64,000 nucleotides of DNA from Vanilla planifolia. Its lineage: Eukaryota > Streptophyta > Magnoliopsida > Asparagales > Orchidaceae. The stretch is taken from contig CM043865.1 in assembly GCA_023846275.1 (NCBI GenBank), positions 33,866,412 to 33,930,411 of the forward strand, read 5' to 3'. How positions within the stretch are numbered: position 1 is the first letter of the stretch; each line of letters opens with the position of its first letter. Shown in pieces: positions 37,265 through 60,117 of this stretch. The translations under genes and the position numbers were made by a program. The notes beneath the pieces were generated by a model. The model saw nothing but the letters and a program-made list of their open reading frames with translations, had not been told where the DNA came from and searched no databases.

Positions 37265-40200
37265 CTAACTGATACAGATGTTTGGATCCTCTTCATCTGA
37301 ATCAAACTCAACCTGGAAGAAGAAATGAATCAGGTAATTAGTTATTGATTGAAGACATTAGATACATTGTTCCCTATACAGTAATAAACCTTTGTTAAAC
37401 ATAAGTAAAATTTGGATGGCTCACATTTTCATCTCTAAACCACTTGCCATGGCAATCTCGCTTCCAACCAGCAGCCGTAAATTTTAGTTCTTTCTCATGC
37501 TTCTTTTGCAGCTCAACGTTGCATTGTGAAACCACATTAGGAGCAAATGCAGGAGGTTGAGATTCCTGCAATAGATGACCTGAAGGAGGGCAATTTGGAT
37601 AAAGGCAAAGATTTCTTGACTCAGCTTCTGCTATATATGAATTGCTGTCATCTTCAAATTGGTTCTTCTGAATCATCTCACAATGAAGCTCCTGAATGGC
37701 TCTTCTTGTTTTCTCTGTCAATGGTTTCTTTTGCACCTGGTAGTTCATCAATTTTTTGAGAGGCATGATGTCACCTGAAAGGGCTATTCTCTTGTGTAGT
37801 TCTTCCTGTCTTGATAACTCTTTTTCCTTCATCCTGGTTTCCCCAGAAATGTGGCGAGAGCTGTTAATATGCATCTGTTATGCTGCAAGTGTTAGAAATG
37901 GGAGATGAAACTCATAGACTCTGGTTTGTAAACATATCTGGAAATTCAATTGTTTATGCTTTTTGAGTTTGGAAGTTAAAAACAAATTACTGAAAAATAA
38001 TATGCAAACAGAGCCTTGATATATTAGTGAAAGATAGTTTACCTATTCTGCAGACATCCCAGACTTTGAAGATTTAAGCCAGGAGATAAATGACACCATT
38101 TATAATGCAACCTCTGCAAGAAGGCAAAAGTAGTTCTGGACTATGGAATAAAACTTAATAACATAGTGCAAAATGCTCCTAAGAATAAGATATCTATTCC
38201 TCGGATGTTGATATCGGCAACAATATCCTCAATTGCAAAGAGGTTAATCAAAACTTTAGTTTAGCTATACTTTTATATTATGTAATGTAATTCAAAGATT
38301 ACAAGTGTTTATTTTGAAGATATCTTTAAATAACATTGTTAAGAATTATGTTTTGCCACTCAAAAAGTATCTAAATATTACTTGAAGTTTGATGATATCT
38401 AGATCTTGATCATTGTGATGTTTAAAATAAAAATAAATAACTATTTAGATATTATTGAGTCAAATAATAAAAAAATATCAAAAAATTTTAAATGATATTA
38501 ACATCTATATAATATTGTAATTTATATATCAAAATTATTCAAATGACAATTCACAAACACCTCTTAAAACCACCTAAATTAATTTTAGGATTTTATAGAA
38601 TCGTTGTGCATGCATTGATATCTTAACATAGCTTTGAAACTATCAACCTACCTCCAATAGAGCAAAATTATCAAAAAAAATCTTTCAAGAACAAATCAAT
38701 CCCAAATTAAACCTAATCAATATCAAACCTTGTAAAGTTCACCCAAGGACTTGAATGCTTACAATGAACATTTTAAATTATTCAACTTCTTTTGAATTAC
38801 CAAATGCACTTTGGCTACAAAATTATCAAATTGTCCCTCAAGCATCAAAAACAATGAATTACTTGTAACCAAAACTATCTCAAGAGTTTGTGAGGTTGAT
38901 GTGTACCTTTCTCAAAATACCAAACCCCTCATATGAAGCTAATGAATTTATCTTCTAAACTTCATTCATCTCAAAAACACCCACAATTTATCAAAAGTAC
39001 CCTTGATGTGCAACTTACCAAATTGCCTCGATCAATACCAACCACCTAGGCTTGTCAATGAGTTGGGTTCAAATCTAGCCAAACCAACACAAATCCCATT
39101 AATTATTTTCAAATCGAGTTGAAAATAAGTCAATTAGGGTCGACCTAAATACGATCTACAGACCATGATGGATCACATTTTTTATCAGAATTTGAATCAA
39201 CCCAATTCAACTCTATATCTCACAAAAAAAATTATTTTTTATTGAAATTTTCAATTATTAACATAATGGAAATAAATTGCAACATTTTATATTATTAAAA
39301 TAATGATGTTCAATTATTATTAATATAACTACTAATGTCATATCAAGTCATAAATGGGTTAAGTTAACTTCAACCCAATTCAGATCCACCAAAACTTAAT
39401 CGAAAGATATCGATTGGATCAAGTTAACGAGTAAAAAAAAATCCAAGAGAGGGTTATTCAAGTTGAATTATGAACAAATCCATAAACAAGTCTAACTTAT
39501 CAAAGTGCTTCTATTAGCTAACCTAACATATCAAATGCCTCAATGGATCACTTGAGCTATCAAATTAGCTCCACTCCATCTTCAAATGCACCAAAACCTT
39601 ACAAACCAAATTACCCCAATTGGTTTCAAACAACCCTAAGAAAATTAATATAAGCCCACAAAACTACCACTTAGAGGGTACATAAACACAAACCATATAT
39701 CCAAAACTAAACTAGGAAAAATGCATTAAAATTACTAATCTGAAAATAAAAATATAATCAAAAAATATATCTGAAATCAAAGTAAGATAAATTGTATAAA
39801 ACAATTAACTAGAGAAGAATCATATACCCAAACCATATATCCAAATCCATAACAAATGAAATCCCACAAAACCATAAACTAGATTGGGCCATATTCTCAC
39901 ACCCAACTAAACTCTTAAGTGTGCTTGACCTCTCATTCATATCATAAAGTCCCCAAAATCAACCTTTGGTTTGCTTAGTCTTGAAGTCCTTCCTAAGATA
40001 CCTTAAATTATCTTTCGGGAATGCTTTTTGATCATGCCCAAGATGTTTCTATATTCTTGTACCCAAAACAACCTTTAAGTGTACTCTGTTTCAAGATCCC
40101 ATCTTAAGTTTCTTCAATTAACCCTTAGGTGTGCTTAACTTCTCAGTCCTATCCTAATATTCCTCAATTAACTTGTAATAATGTTTGATCTTGATGGCCT

Positions 40201-43200
40201 TATCCTATGACTTTTCAAAATTAACCTTTAAGCTTGTTTGACCATAACAATTTTGCTTAAGGCTCAAAACTAACCTCTAGGCATGTTTTTATAACATCAA
40301 TCCTATCATGTGTTTCCTAATACCAAATTTATAAATCCAAAATGCCTTCATATCCTCCAAGCTAAGACCAAGCCAATATATAAGATTCATTAAAATCCAT
40401 AATTCAAAATAATCAAATGAAAATTTTAAGACATTTTTGAGAATGTCACCTTTCATTAGCCTCTAGGATATGCCTAAAAGACAAACTATATTATGGATCC
40501 TACTGATGAGAAGTTTGGTTTCAAACTTTGATTCGAACAGGAGGAACGCCTTGCTCATGTGCCTTGGATGATCCACATCTACTGGGTCAGGCGCCGATGG
40601 GCCCATTGAACTATCCATGTAGCTGAGAGCCCTCACAGCCCAGGCGCAATGACGCAATTATCAGGGGCGCACTCTACCGCTGAGCTAATAGCCCATCGTG
40701 TGGGCCTCGCCTGCTATGTCTCACCATAACAAACAATAATAGTCTTCGATCTATATAAGATTTTTATCCTACATAAACCTATATTAATCTTATGTGAAAG
40801 CATAATCAGACCATCCAAATTACATAAATAAATTCCTTGGAAAGTATTTTGGGCATGGGAGTCTATTGCTTAAAAAGAAAATTTAATCAAATCTCTCTGT
40901 GAACCAAAGTGTAATATCTTACCTAAATGGGTCCTAGATGATGAAATCATGGATTCTAACTAGATCTTTTCTCTAAGCCTTAACCATTTCCTCCATTGTT
41001 TCATAAATTGCACTTAAATTGTTGTTCCTTTGATCAAATTCCAATTAAATTAAAAAAAATAATTAACAATAGGTTTTTGCACTTATTAAAAGTGATTAAT
41101 CTCTTATACAAAAAACTTTCAAAAGAGGGTGAAAATAAAAAAATATTTCACACAAATTTAGCAAATTTTTATTCATTATAATCACATTCTATAACAAGTT
41201 TTGGCCTTGTATCAAGAAAAATGAAATACTATAAATAACAACTCTAGAAAATCCCATTTCATCCTATCAAAACCTTGTTCTATATCAACCAGTATTGTCA
41301 TAAGTCCTTTAGTAAAGGAAAAGTCTATAATGCTACAAATATATTCTTGAACCAAGGCACAACCATCAACAATGCTTCTTTTAGGCACAAGAACATTTTG
41401 CTTCATACCAATTAGTGGGCCAAAATATGTCTTCATTCTATTAATCATCCAATAATGATATTTTTAACCAATATGTACAAACATATCTAGCTAAATAGAT
41501 TGAGGTTTCTTAATTTTTATATTTTGGGGATAAGGAGCAAAATATCCTTCCGTCTCTAAAACATACAAACTTTTACAAAGAATTGCAGAATAACTTTGAA
41601 CAATATAATATTGATTTCTTTTTCTCTTTTTTAGAAAGGGCATTTACATAGGCTTGCACTTGCATTTTATGGAGTGCAAGGCTTGACTCCTTTCCTTGTA
41701 CTACAAGCGATCATAAAACAAAGCTAACGTATAGTTGTCACCTTATCAGAGACAAAAAAACGGCCTCCTGAAGTTATATTTGAAAGAAAGGGAGGCACGA
41801 CAAAAAAAGAATGTAGGAGGAATCAAGAAGCAAGATCTATAGTGAAATGGAAATCAACAATTCAAAGATTAGAATAGGCAAAGAAGATAGAAAAAAAAAA
41901 CCAAAAGACGCCCCCATCACAATGTATGGCCTCTTAACACCCCTTTGAAAAGGTGATAGCATAAATATTCAGTGGACATTTACTCTTAAGAGAGTAGACT
42001 ACACAATCCTCTACAAAGGCTACGATAGTGAAGCAAAAAGTTTGATGAGTCTCAATGATTTCTTGGGAATAAGGAAGTTCCACCAAAGAATTAATAGAAT
42101 TATATACTACAAATCCTCACTAAAGAAGTCATACAATATCTTGCATGACTCTATTCAAATTCCACCCTACTACCTTGTTGATCGAAGAAGAAATGTTTTT
42201 AATTTGCTCTTCTTCAATAGGTTACCTCATGGTAAAAGAAAATAACATAACGGGAGCCTTCATTCAATCATTTCTAACTTTGCATATTGTTATGACCAAA
42301 TTTCAGTTTGGGCCAAAGTAATATTAAGATCTTCCTACTACCACAAGTTGGAGTAATTTATCAATATTTCTTCATCACCAACCCAACCCCAACCACCTTA
42401 CAATTTTGCATGCCAACAATCATATACTCCAAGTCCTGAGCAATAGAAAATGGTTCACATAATGCTTACTTAATTCAGCTTTTAAAGTCATGCAAAGTTC
42501 TAGCTTATTTGTTGTTAAGAACAATGCCAACTTCTAGCTAACATGCTCCAAGCTTACATGACAACTTGGATTCTTCAAACAGTAAACAAGCCTCTTCAAA
42601 TTTTAAAAAGAGTAGATGCAATGGCTAGGGATGACCCATAGTAGGTGAACAATTTAAGACCTAGGAATGACCAACATTGGAGCAGACTTAATAAGAACTG
42701 AATCCAAGTAAGCCCAAATAAGTCTATATCCTAGCCTTCGCTGCTCTATTGGTTACTAGAAACATGAACCCACAAATTGGAGGGTCATTTTGGATTTGAA
42801 AAACCCCACAAATTCTCAATCTATCAAGCAAGAAGAAAAGGCTTGCTTCTTTTCTTTTCTTCCTAAACAAGAATACAAAAAGAACCCCTACCTATTAACA
42901 TTAGAATAGTGTTAAACAATAGAATCAATAATAGTTTCCAAAACACTCCTACGAAGGTTCTCCATTCACATGGACTATACAAATAGTATGATCTTGTAAA
43001 TATAAACATCCTTCCTATGTCATAATGCCTAATTGTAGGTCTATATAATATGCACTCTTACCAAATGTCTTGTTTAGAACATAAGATTATATTTAGACTT
43101 TACTTACCAATAAACAACACATGAAAATCTCAATCTATCAACTTATCCACTTCACAACAAGAAAATAATGAGATTTGAGCTTCATAGACGCAAATAATGG

Positions 43201-44134
43201 AAGAATGGCTTCTCACCACTTCTTGAAGATGATTGCACATTGAGGGTTTCTTAATCCCCCAATAATTACAAAAACAATGTAGACATAACTATCATATAAA
43301 TTGGGGATAGGTGAGGAGCATCACTATGTTAAATGAATAAGATTCCTTATGCCACCATTTAGCTAAGTTGAGACCAATTACTTATAAGTTTTCAATCCTA
43401 TATCCTAATGGGCTTTTGAGATGCTCTCATGGCTTATGACTAGAGCTTTGTTCCATGCAACTTCTAATCACCATCCAAATCTGAAACCTAGGGATTTCAT
43501 TTTCCCTTGAAAGGTTAAGAACTAAAAATTGCACTTATTCAGATAGCCTTAACCAGCTCAAGACCTCGACTACCAATAGAATTAAGAGAAACTAAGGGAT
43601 TGAAGAGAGAATGTTTATTACAAACATTACTTTTCCCAATAATTTTCCAATCTTTATCGTCATGCAGGATAGTTCTACAATTACTTGGAAGCCTTAGAAG
43701 AAATTGCAACATTTCCCATTAGGTTGCACTGTCACTAACCTTTTCACCTTGATCCCATTTATTATATGACTTATCAAGGGTTTTGCTTTTGCACAAGTAG
43801 GCTTTTTGACAAGAGAATCACTTTGTATCCCATTATTTCTCAACCTTGACAGTATTTATGGATGACCAATACATTTGATAAGCATTAATTGAATATAATT
43901 GATAGATATATAGATGGTTGTATCGATGGGTTTACTTACAGAGAGGATCAGGGCGGTATCAAAGATCGGGTTATTGGGGCAGACGAGGCACACAAACTTG
44001 CCATTGGAAAGCTTCCTGTGAGAGGGGGCGGGGGCAGTTGATTTCAAGGATGCCGACGACAGCATGAGATCATCCACCCTCCTTTTCCGGTGCTGCGCTT
44101 CCCGTGCCCAGCTATCACCACCGAAGACGCTCAT
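37265..44134 (-). CDS. SCNM1: SCNM1-like C2H2 zinc-finger protein, minor spliceosome component
   Basis: Three exons: 44134-43940 (65 codons), 37874-37425 (150 codons) and 37312-37265 (15 codons plus TAG). Both introns are phase 0: a GTAAGT donor with a CATAACAG acceptor 6,065 bases away, then GTGAGC with TTCCAG. The product is 230 residues, the same length as I recall for human SCNM1. Exon 1 gives MSVFGGDSWAREA, basic RKRRVDDLM, and the first zinc pair C49-x2-C52. Exon 2 begins with the second pair H67-x5-H73, so the finger is formed only after splicing. The C-terminus reads GWKRDCHGKWFRDEN (exon 2) then VEFDSDEEDP (exon 3), matching the SCNM1 signature of a glycine/tryptophan block followed by DENVEFDSDEE. 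SCNM1 is a protein of the U12-type (minor) spliceosome. The nucleus is therefore expected. The large intron contains plastid DNA and LINE debris. Taken separately, exons 1 and 2 would look like two unrelated small genes. Confidence 0.9.
40497..40725 (-). pseudogene. Nuclear insertion of plastid DNA (trnI-GAU exon 1 and intron start)
   Basis: The minus strand closely follows the plastid trnI-GAU gene from the inverted repeat: about 30 bases of upstream spacer, the 5' tRNA exon, then the start of its group II intron (TGCGCCTGGGCTGTGAGGGC, GGATCATCCAAGGCACAT, TTTGAAACCAAACTTC). The second tRNA exon is absent. Several substitutions relative to the plastid sequence I know indicate an old insertion. 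Its ends are approximate. It lies inside the 6 kb intron of the SCNM1-like gene. A mitochondrial copy of plastid DNA as the immediate source cannot be excluded. Confidence 0.85.
40658..40694 (-). pseudogene. trnI-GAU: tRNA-Ile(GAU) 5' half, plastid-derived, non-functional
   Basis: This is the 37-base 5' exon, from GGGCTATTAGCTCAGCGGTA to the anticodon loop CTGATAA. Acceptor 5' strand, D arm and anticodon are present. The 3' half is missing, so no tRNA can be made. A search for split or partial tRNAs might wrongly report it as a gene. Confidence 0.85.
41200..43800 (-). mobile_element. Degenerate LINE with reverse transcriptase remnant
   Basis: At 41448-41212 a 78-codon frame matches the plant LINE reverse transcriptase core: VNRMK-like start (MINRMKTYFGPLI), then VPKRSIVDGCALVQEYICSI, then ILVDIEQGFDRMKWDFLE with the conserved aspartate and tryptophan context. 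Just upstream, across a stop, the equivalent of the SLCN..YKI block can still be read. The stretch from 41460 to 43800 is richer in complex sequence than its flanks and could be the decayed endonuclease and first open frame of the same element, but that part is inference. It is inactive. Confidence 0.5.
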
Positions 44135-54156
<10,022 letters not shown>

Positions 54157-57100
54157 TCAACACCATGTTGAATAATTCTTTAACGCAAACTTGCTTCCAC
54201 CCTCCATACCTTCCTTGTAAACCAAGGTCCATTTCTCAAAGCTACAGTCAATGAAGTCATAATAGCCACCATGGAGAGATAGCACGCCTTCAGTTACCTT
54301 CTCCTCAATCCATGGGTATGTCAGGAGGTTCAATAAGGAGCTATTAACCGATTCCTGAACCGATGAGACGAGAATTCATGATGTTTAAACATCAGAAGGC
54401 ATCAATGCATGCAACAATGATAGGAAGTTCATAGATTCACCAGATTCATAAATTCTATTCTTATACATTAGGGAAACAAAATATCCATACCATCCTCAGA
54501 CCAAGAATATAAATCTAAAAGTGAATATCCTGAATCTATGTTAAATGGTAACAATGCACCAAAAAGTTTTATAATTATTACTAAAGATGTTAGTTTGACA
54601 TAATTGTTACTAAATATTAAACCGAGTAATGAATAGTTTAAAAAAATATCATTGTTCAATGCTATTAGAAAGATGTAATTATATAAAGTCAAGAAATACT
54701 CATTTAAATAACCGTTCTTGCAAAAGCAAAGAAGTATCATTTGATTTTTTTTGATAAAAAGGTAAATTTTTTGTGTTAGAAAAAAATATTTCAAAACATG
54801 ATCAAACAAAAACCTAATAACCTTATTTAATTATCACCATGGCCCATTTTAGAACTTTCAGTGAGAAGGGAAAATGGTCCTCCGGGTTGCTACTATCCTT
54901 TGATAAGGAAAGCAATTTTTATACTTAATGCTATAGACCAATGAAATTTAGGCCTCATGATTTTAACTCAACTGTGAAAATTGTTTACCACCTTCTCACA
55001 GTGTGTACATTGCTCATCAAAGCTCAGGTTGCCAACTGCAGCTTCTGTGCTTAATCTTGCACCCTTTGCAACAGAGACCCAATCTCTAATAAAACTTCTG
55101 CCAGGCGGTAAAAGAAGTAAGATGAAGGTTTATGTAGTGAAATAAACTAAGGGCAACAAAAAGAAAGAAGTAGGTCAAATAATTCATACTTGGAGTTTGA
55201 ATTTCTTTTCATGGTCATTAGTGCCCTGATTCCCCCACATCTACTATGTCCAATGACTAAAATATTGGTCACCTATAAAATATAAGATAAATATTTGACT
55301 TTAAGGTTAAAAAAGCTTTTCTTTGCACAAATTAATTCATTTTTTAAATCTAATTGATTGAAAATTGAACTTGATCTATGAAAAATTTTTACGGGCCTCC
55401 AATGAATTTACAGCAAACTCGAGAGCTGCACTTGTTTCCGAGGATCCATGCTGTAAAAAGAGAGAGTAACATAAAGAGAAACTTTTAAAAGTTCATGTTT
55501 AAAAACAAGCAAAAACTGTTTTTTTTTTAATCAAGAAACGCAACCTGAGTAACAACAAATTTGAACTATAGGAAATACCTCATATGGTGGAACCAAATTT
55601 GCCACATTTCTAACCATAAAAGCTTCTCCAGGTTGAAAGCCCAAAATTCTGGAAGGGCAGACTCTAGAGTCTGCACATGCAATGACCATGAACTACACAA
55701 GATAAAACTGCGAATGATGAAACACATTTGCCAGTTTTTCACAATAGTAGAAAAACCTCATACATCAAACAAGATAACCTGTAAAAAGAAAGAATTAAAA
55801 TGCAACAGTATTAGTAAAAAAGAATTTAGTGATAAGAATGTTAATCAAACAATGGATAAAGAATAATAAAAACCATATAATACTATCTCTTTTTTGCACT
55901 ACCTTAGGTGCTTGTCCTTGAGCAAGGATTTCATAGTGATCGAGATTTTCCCTGGTTGTGGAAATGCTCTAAATTAAGAAAAGAGTGCTCAAGCACTGCT
56001 GGTTCAATGGTAGAAAACAACTAAGAACTTACAAGTAATTATGCTTCTTGAACTTCAAAAACCTGACTTTGAGCTCCTCCAAATGATCTGAACCAATGTC
56101 TTCCCCATGTTGTCTATGCCTTTTAATCTCTTTAAGTTCCTGACTCGCCCAAGAAGGATCTCTGGCGGCCAGTAGTTTGAAACAAGTCACCCTGTCTTAT
56201 TAACATGTATGTGGACATGAGCACATTGCATTGGCAGGTGAGTTCCAGGTTGACAAATATTTCAAAAAGAAAACTTACTCCAAGCATCATTGTCAATATC
56301 CAAACATGATCACTATTTTAAATTCTCAAACATGATTTCCATTTTGCTTTGGGTCATCAGCCAAGAGTGAGAAGAGGTGCACCTTGATTATACATAATTT
56401 GTCACATTAGCAAACATGTTTCTCGAGATTCATCTTGTAAACAAAGATACATCCCATTTTGATGGTAGATAGAAGCAAAATCCTTATTGGCATCTAAGCC
56501 TTGCAAGGGTAACATATATTGAAACACAAAACAATGTCTTCCATCAAATGAATTCAAGTTTCCTAGTAAACGAAGCAGCAAGTACTACAATTTATGACTA
56601 AAGATTTCAGTTTCTATTTCACAACCATATCAATTTGAAGCATGAACCTCAGCTTCCTATAGAATTGTCCTCAAACATTAACACCTAACCACAAAAAATC
56701 ATGCCATAAAACAATGCATCATAAGTCATGAAAAAATCATTGTTGTCTTTAATATGTGTCATGTAAGGTGCTTCTCATCAAGTCACTATCAACATTCACT
56801 GATTTGCTCTCTTGAAATTAAGTTTTGATTCATCCACCACCCTTGTAATTGTGAAACTTATATGCACAGTTGACATCTTTTGTTAGTCACAATCTTGACT
56901 GTGCGCTCATCTATAGTAGTTTGATGGGCGACATGTGTTGCTTCGAATGTGCGTGTTCTGAGCACAACTGACCAGTTCATGATGACTTGTACTCCTTCAA
57001 CCAATCCTCATGGCCTCTTTCTGCCAGCTCTAACTAATTACCATCAAAGTCTTCTCACACCAATTCTAGCTATTTTTCAACCACTATGCCTTGAGAACTC

Positions 57101-58156
57101 CATCATATGGTAAATTTCTGAAGGCAGTTATCCAACTAAATCAAACGTACAATGGCCATTGGGCCTCTTAACTGTTGATCTTTCTAAAATTGCCGATAGT
57201 TATGTCAGCCGTCAACATCTCAACCTTCTTTAGATAACTGGCCTTTTGAACTTCTTAAGATTCAAGCCACTGCAAACCCTCCTTTAATTTTTAAATAAGT
57301 GATTCTACTTTTCAATCAAAGACGGAGATAGTGAACATTGTGTGAGCTTGTACTTCGTATTTTTCACTTGTTCTTTGCGTTTTTCACTTATTAGTGGATC
57401 CTTCTGTACCATTTTCTCTTCACTCAGCTTTTGTACGTCCCTCCTCCATGTTCACAATATTACATAAAATATGAGATAAGTTCAAGTGATTCCTAAAAAC
57501 AAAAGCTGCAAGTAGATATTGAAACTATGAATTAAAAAAAAATGCAAAATTGATGATTATTTTTGGGCAGGTTGAGAACAAAGAGTTAGAATCAAATCAT
57601 CAGCTTTCAGATCCCATTTTTGTTCTCTCTTGAATACAGCCGCAAGAAGCAGCAAAAATTAGTAGCTTAAAAACCAACAATTGATTGGCTAACATGCACG
57701 ATTTAAGTAAAACACACAAATTTAATCAATATCCTACCGCAAGGGTCCCCATCTACACCCATTTGCAAGCTTCTCGCCAACTGACCCCAAAGGCAAACCA
57801 TTCAACTGCGAGCAACAGAATTGAGCACCATAAGACCTTAGCAATCAATACCTAACCTACAACAAATTGAAGAAGAGAAAGGCGCGAGAAGATCTCGCCA
57901 TCAGAGTTTCAATGGGCCTCTTATTAAACATCGTGGATTTTCCATTGTTCGACGCGTCGGAAACGGCCAGAAAGAAGGGGCGAACCGCTGGGAGGGAAGA
58001 CATCAGAGGAAAAGCAAGAAAGCAAAGGTTAGGGATTTGGCGCAGATTCTTTAAATTCCATTGGGAACGACGGTTGGAGTAATAAAAGACAGCAATTCGT
58101 CCAGTCATCATGCGCCAAGTATCAAAGTTGTTGAGAAGTAGATCCGTATCCGGCAT
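54157..58156 (-). CDS. Beta carbonic anhydrase, BCA5-like, organelle-targeted
   Basis: Eight exons in coding order: 58156-57861, 56191-56033, 55951-55903, 55692-55579, 55450-55397, 55272-55190, 55097-54992, 54354-54157; 352 residues if translation starts at 58156. All phases agree. The enzyme interconverts CO2 and bicarbonate. [10 protein letters not shown] (169-178) supplies zinc ligand C174 and the D176/R178 pair; [11 protein letters not shown] supplies H233 and C236. QCTHCEK and [10 protein letters not shown] are typical of the family, and the end ([10 protein letters not shown]) fits plant BCA5. The first exon is Arg/Ser-rich and would serve as a targeting peptide. Its start is uncertain: internal methionines are possible, and a 68 bp open block at 57805-57738 was left out because the intron before it would be only 55 bases. 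The exon at 55450-55397 ends in GAG followed by GC rather than GT, a non-canonical donor. Confidence 0.88.
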
Positions 58157-59110
58157 TCTTAATTCTTTTCAAAAAAAGTTTTTGAAAAATATTTTAAAAG
58201 TAAATATTATAAAAAATAATGGTGATTTTAAAATTGAAATAAAAAATACCTTTCTTAAAAATAAAACAAAGACCATTATTTGATTTCTAAAATTTTGTTA
58301 TTTTAAAAATATATAAAGATATTTTCTCAATAATTAATCTACTTAACATGATTTAAGAAGATTATTCTTTATTCTTTCTTTGTTGGTAGACAAAAAAAAA
58401 TCATGAAAAGAGGTTATCAACTAATAAAAATGGTTGTCAATTGAAAAGATAAGTAACACTGAACAAAGTCATAACAAGATCAATGTGAATCAACAATAGC
58501 CATTATCACGCATTAACAAGAGAATAGTGATTGATAATGGCCTATTAAAAGAATAGCTATAGGGAAAAGTGACCACCAATTGCAAGCTCATAAGATTGCA
58601 CCTAAAGCTAAAAACCCAAAGCTTCTTGAAATTAAGAAATGCCTTAATCCATAATATGAAACAAATCAATCTATTTTTGGCATATTACTTTAGAGGTTTT
58701 TTTTTTTTTAAAAAAAATGTTAACTTTAAAGAAATCCAAATGTTTTTATATATTATAACAAACAAATCAAACATAACTTGTTACCACAGTTCAATAAAGA
58801 AGACACATTTGAGAACAAAAACACCTCTTTAACCCATTAAGTTATAAAACTATAGATAAGATGTGCCATTGGCATGTTGTTCTCAACAACAAAACTACAA
58901 AAATTCATGGTTGGCTCCATCTCCTCTATCTTTAAGCTTCTCTATTAAACCCTAAACTTGAGGATTCCAAGCAATATGATGCATTCAGAACAAGAGTGGC
59001 TAACCTTATTCTGAGTGAATTTAATCAGCTTAGCCAGCCAAAAGCAAAGATGTACACTGAGCTAACTATACAAATATTAATACAAGTGTTATTTCCAGGC
59101 CCAAACCTAG
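58157..59110. other. Spacer between carbonic anhydrase and UBP genes
   Basis: AT-rich, with no coding signal. It should contain the carbonic anhydrase promoter and the UBP 3' untranslated region, as both genes read leftward. Confidence 0.45.
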
Positions 59111-59863
59111 CTAATAAAATGTTTGGGCTGTTTTTTCCCTACCTGGCCTTCTAAATAATACACTGGACTTCGCCTCACTAGAACTAACCAAGTTAGTCTC
59201 ACTTCTACTACTACAGCATCCTTCTGTTAAATTCCTACATCTAATAGTCGAGCACAAAAATGGTAGGTTTTCTTCAAACTGGAAACCATCTTCTGCACCT
59301 CTCCCATCATCATCCTTATCCAACCTTAAACCAAAGGGACTGAGATCTGCCGAGTCCGACATAGCCTCACTGGAGTTTGGCGAGTAATGAAACCGACCCA
59401 TGTCCTCTGGGAATCTCAGAGGGCTGTTAAATGTCGACTCTGTGAAATCTTCTGTGGTGGCTGAGTCCTTGGTGCTCTCACCACTCCAGGAAGAGCCCTC
59501 ATCAGAGCAGCTAAAGAGTGAAGAGCTGTCACTGGAGATATCGCGCTTCGAATGGTACAGTCTTTTGTTAAGCAAATTATGCAGTTGACGATTTGGTTCG
59601 GGAGAACGAGAGAACACAGAGCTGGACCTTGTCTTAGTAGCATAACAATGTAAATTCTGATTTGATTTGCTGCTTTTTGCGATTTCTCTTCTTAACAAGC
59701 TTGGGGCACGGGGAGAGCACCTAAATGAGAGATGATAAGATAAGCTAAGCAGCCAAAGAGATGAAAGACATGCAAGTTAGTGTTGGGTTTTTGTAGTTTA
59801 CCGGGCATAAAGAAGCATGTAAGCACCTTGAGACAAGACTTTCTGTAGATCAACTTCTTTAAC
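59111..59863 (-). CDS. Ubiquitin carboxyl-terminal hydrolase, UBP15/16-like, C-terminal exons only
   Basis: Two exons are visible: 59863-59802 and 59720-59111, joined by an 81 bp GT-AG phase-2 intron. The first encodes VKEVDLQKVLSQGAYMLLYA, the last strand and helix of a USP catalytic domain; residues AYMLLYAR are the usual end of that fold. The second adds 203 codons including the stop, a long Ser-rich tail with SSDSSSLFSCSDEGSSWSG and STKDSATTEDFTE, which resembles the tail of Arabidopsis UBP15 and UBP16, the MYND-finger deubiquitinases that trim ubiquitin chains. The catalytic Cys and His and the MYND finger are not present. I found no further exon between 59864 and 64000, so the preceding intron exceeds 4.1 kb and the gene continues past the window edge. 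The frame is open and normal, so this is a truncated view rather than a pseudogene. Confidence 0.82.
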
Positions 59864-60089
59864 CTGCAAATGAGAAATTCTTCATCGACAACTGGAATGC
59901 AGTTTGGTTGGAAAGTATTGTTACTGTTAGAATGAATGTTTGTAAACCTGTTAAAATAGATGATGCGTATAAAGAAAACATAACATCACTAGATAAAATA
60001 TAAGACTAATAAGTGTATTGTGAGGAAAAACTGTGAATTACATTTAAGCAAGCAAAAAAACAAAGACAAGATAATTGACCGCAAGGCCA

Positions 60090-60117
60090 TGCAGGTGGAA
60101 TGCTCGCTCCACCTGCA
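60090..60117. repeat. Perfect 10 bp inverted repeat (hairpin)
   Basis: TGCAGGTGGA and TCCACCTGCA are perfect complements separated by eight bases (ATGCTCGC). It lies in the large UBP intron. It may be the edge of a small transposon-like sequence at about 60060-60370, which is GC-richer than its surroundings; no terminal repeats or flanking duplication were identified. Confidence 0.7.

Noticed and set aside
38045..38085. Possible SCNM1 exon upstream of 37874
   Set aside because: Any joining to the next exon puts a stop codon directly before it, whereas exon 1 at 43940-44134 joins in phase and completes the zinc finger.
40463..40657. 64-codon minus-strand protein
   Set aside because: It is the plastid trnI intron read as protein.
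57738..57805. Extra exon of the carbonic anhydrase gene
   Set aside because: It is open and its end is in phase with the next exon, but the intron before it would be 55 bases and its start phase does not fit exon 1. Joining exon 1 directly to 56191 keeps the frame.
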